From positions 1-45,016 of the forward strand of contig JABDGH010000016.1 of NCBI GenBank assembly GCA_013286145.1: DNA of 45,016 nt, read 5' to 3'. The notes under the pieces are model-generated. The model had not been told where the DNA came from. It ran no database searches and worked only from the letters and a program-made list of their open reading frames with translations. This stretch comes from Verrucomicrobiota bacterium. GTDB lineage: Bacteria; Verrucomicrobiota; Verrucomicrobiia; Methylacidiphilales; UBA1321. Shown here piece after piece: positions 43,472-45,016 of the stretch. The position numbers and the translations under genes were made by a program. The stretch's first letter is position 1. Every line of letters begins with the position of its first letter.

Positions 43472-44935
43472 TTAAACCGATCCTTTCAGTGCGCCAATGC
43501 TCTCAGATAAGCCTGACATCAGAATTTGGATAACATCGGAGGCCGTATAGCTAAGGCAACCGGGCTTGAGGAAGGCTTTTAGATCAGCCAGGGAATCTCC
43601 TGCAGTCACCAACGGCGGTTCGACTGCACCGGATCGACTCGTCTGTCCCAAGCCAATAGTGGAAAGCAATCCGTTACAGATACATTTGCGTCCTTCCGTG
43701 TCTTCCACCTTTCCGCCTTTTCGGACGTAGTCATTGACAACTTCGCTGGCGCAACGATAGCCGACCGTGCCGTCAGGTCTTACATATGCCTGCCGCAGCA
43801 ACCCGATGTCACAGACTCGTTCGCGCATTTGATCGACATGTGGGGATGAGGCACTCCCTACCAGGCTGACGATCTTGAAGGGAAAGCCGGTTGGTGAGGC
43901 CAGCGGGTCGGTAACAACGTCGATTTTGCCGTCGAGTACCTGGCGCAGCACCTGTCGTTTCAAATCGGGTTCTATTCCCGACTCTTCACAAAAAGCAAAG
44001 GGTGTTCCGACTTGAATGCCAGTGGCTCCCATTCCCAGGGCCTCCTCGAGCTTTCCAGGTCTCCAGTAAGAACCCGCCAGCCAAAACGGATAACCAAGCT
44101 GCCGAAACCGCTCCAAGTCGGGCAAATCACGCGGACCATAGACGGGTTCGCCACGCTCGTTCAATTGCATTTGGCCACGAGGAGGGGCGTTATGTCCGCC
44201 CGCGCTACTGCCCTCGACGATGAAGCCGGTGATTTTTCCGTAGGATCTTTTCGACAAACTGAGAGCCAGGGTGGCCGAGGAGACGATGGGTATAAAATGA
44301 GGCCTTTTCAAGACCGGTGGCGAACCTTGCCAAAATTCCCGTGGATCAAACGCAATGGTATGCGAGTTTGCCTCGACTGTTCCGGTCACATCAACTTTCA
44401 GGCTGACCGGTTTGCCGGCAGCCAGTGCGTCCAGGATGGCTGGTATGTGGTTCGGTATGCCCGCTCCGATCAGCACATAATCAACTCCCGCCAGCATTGC
44501 CCCGTATAGGGCAGCCAGGGTCGGAAATTGAATCTTCTCCAGCAGGTTTATCCCCACGACTCCATGATGATTTTCACGCGCCAAAAAAACCTCGACGAAG
44601 TTTGCGACCACCAACAGGGCTTCGTGATCCTTGGGCATATCCAACCGGCCCATGGGTGTCGTTCGGTAACTCTTTTGTACGGGCATTCCGTCGGGTAGAT
44701 AATAACGGGCTATCAAGGATAGAACGATATTCTGTTTCGGAAAGTGGCTCAACGCCCGGAGCATGTGGCCGCCTGGATCGCCTTGTTGCAATCGTCGTGC
44801 TAAAACGACATCCAAGGCCGTTCCCGAAACGACTCCGAGATGTCCCATGGACGAAACCGCTTTTGCCAGGCGCCAATTGGAAACACCAACACCCATGCCA
44901 CCTTGGATCAGACAAGGAAGAGAAGTAGAATTCAT
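43472..44935 (-). CDS. Nitronate monooxygenase / 2-nitropropane dioxygenase-like flavoprotein
   Basis: 487 residues, longer than the usual 320-360 of nitronate monooxygenases. The N-terminal LIQGGMGVGVSNWRLAKAVSSMGHLGVVSG fits the FMN-binding TIM barrel of the family (shown in part). The phosphate-binding part reads GFIVEGSSAGGHNAPP and GMGATGIQVGTPFAFCEESG. A Cys-rich segment near the C-terminus (RCASEVVNDYVRKGG, KCICNGLL) is unusual and could be an extra metal or cluster site, though spacing is irregular. Longer members resemble the enoyl-reductase-like PfaD group. Its substrate is unknown, and it has no neighbouring pathway genes. Confidence 0.82.
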   Translation of the reverse strand: MNSTSLPCLIQGGMGVGVSNWRLAKAVSSMGHLGVVSGTALDVVLARRLQQGDPGGHMLRALSHFPKQNIVLSLIARYYLPDGMPVQKSYRTTPMGRLDMPKDHEALLVVANFVEVFLARENHHGVVGINLLEKIQFPTLAALYGAMLAGVDYVLIGAGIPNHIPAILDALAAGKPVSLKVDVTGTVEANSHTIAFDPREFWQGSPPVLKRPHFIPIVSSATLALSLSKRSYGKITGFIVEGSSAGGHNAPPRGQMQLNERGEPVYGPRDLPDLERFRQLGYPFWLAGSYWRPGKLEEALGMGATGIQVGTPFAFCEESGIEPDLKRQVLRQVLDGKIDVVTDPLASPTGFPFKIVSLVGSASSPHVDQMRERVCDIGLLRQAYVRPDGTVGYRCASEVVNDYVRKGGKVEDTEGRKCICNGLLSTIGLGQTSRSGAVEPPLVTAGDSLADLKAFLKPGCLSYTASDVIQILMSGLSESIGALKGSV

Positions 44936-45016
44936 TATAGACCCATTAGTCTAAGGGGAAAGCCTCCAAACCTGCTTCTCATCCCTTGGCCAATAAGCAC
45001 TCTATTTTGCTCTGCC

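Overview
The window looks like a chromosomal segment of a Gram-negative bacterium, most probably of the phylum Verrucomicrobiota. The Gram-negative cell plan follows from a TonB-dependent outer-membrane receptor, two lipoboxes and several secreted proteins. The phylum is an inference. It rests on a secreted protein with autotransporter-associated beta-strand repeats and a C-terminal module (Asp-Gly-x-x-Asn-Leu-Leu-x-Tyr, then Asn-Pro) that recurs in verrucomicrobial exoproteins, on FecR-domain proteins without a sigma factor, on a MoxR/DUF58/DUF4381/VWA/VWA-TPR/BatD operon, and on many intergenic palindromic repeats. No rRNA, tRNA, CRISPR array, prophage or intact insertion sequence was seen.

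Layout. 1-3723: the 3' end of an AT-rich surface protein, then two secreted FecR-domain proteins in tandem. 3838-6357: sulfate/thiosulfate ABC transporter genes cysT-cysW-cysA, with no binding-protein gene nearby. 6375-9244 (minus): Nudix hydrolase, subtilase lipoprotein and A-type Fe-S carrier. 9782-16391 (minus): nuoI-J-K-L-M-N, the membrane arm of complex I plus its ferredoxin-like subunit. 16689-17131: a glycine-rich RRM protein and a bidirectional terminator. 17139-19349 (minus): TonB receptor. 19473-23053 (minus): a compact operon of methyltransferase, SRPBCC cyclase-like protein, beta-ketoacyl-ACP synthase and FAD oxidoreductase, possibly for a small polyketide-like or fatty-acid-derived product. 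23252-26565: phosphofructokinase, a HEAT-like membrane protein, a repeat-rich intergenic stretch and a lipoprotein. 26613-35345 (minus): seven genes of a MoxR/Bat-type envelope operon, mostly joined by ATGA overlaps. 35579-38177: rplY-pth-rpsF-ssb followed by an Hpt protein. 38214-40341: an accessory stretch with a small zinc-ribbon/glycine-zipper protein, a DUF4393 (Abi-alpha)-like protein and a Phd/PIN toxin-antitoxin pair. 40462-44935: GH3 beta-glucosidase, hemolysin III-like membrane protein and nitronate monooxygenase-like enzyme.

The most striking structure is a 204-bp element (33093-33296) with 30-bp perfect terminal inverted repeats, each holding a 22-nt near-perfect palindrome. It sits inside the signal-peptide region of the DUF4381 gene, adds exactly 68 stop-free codons, and its removal would restore an ordinary signal peptide. 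It resembles in concept the in-frame palindromic elements known from Rickettsia. At least three other families of intergenic palindromic or dispersed repeats occur in the window.

Functionally the window mixes housekeeping modules (respiration, sulfate uptake, glycolysis, translation, DNA binding) with envelope-associated systems and small mobile or defence-type modules set among repeats.
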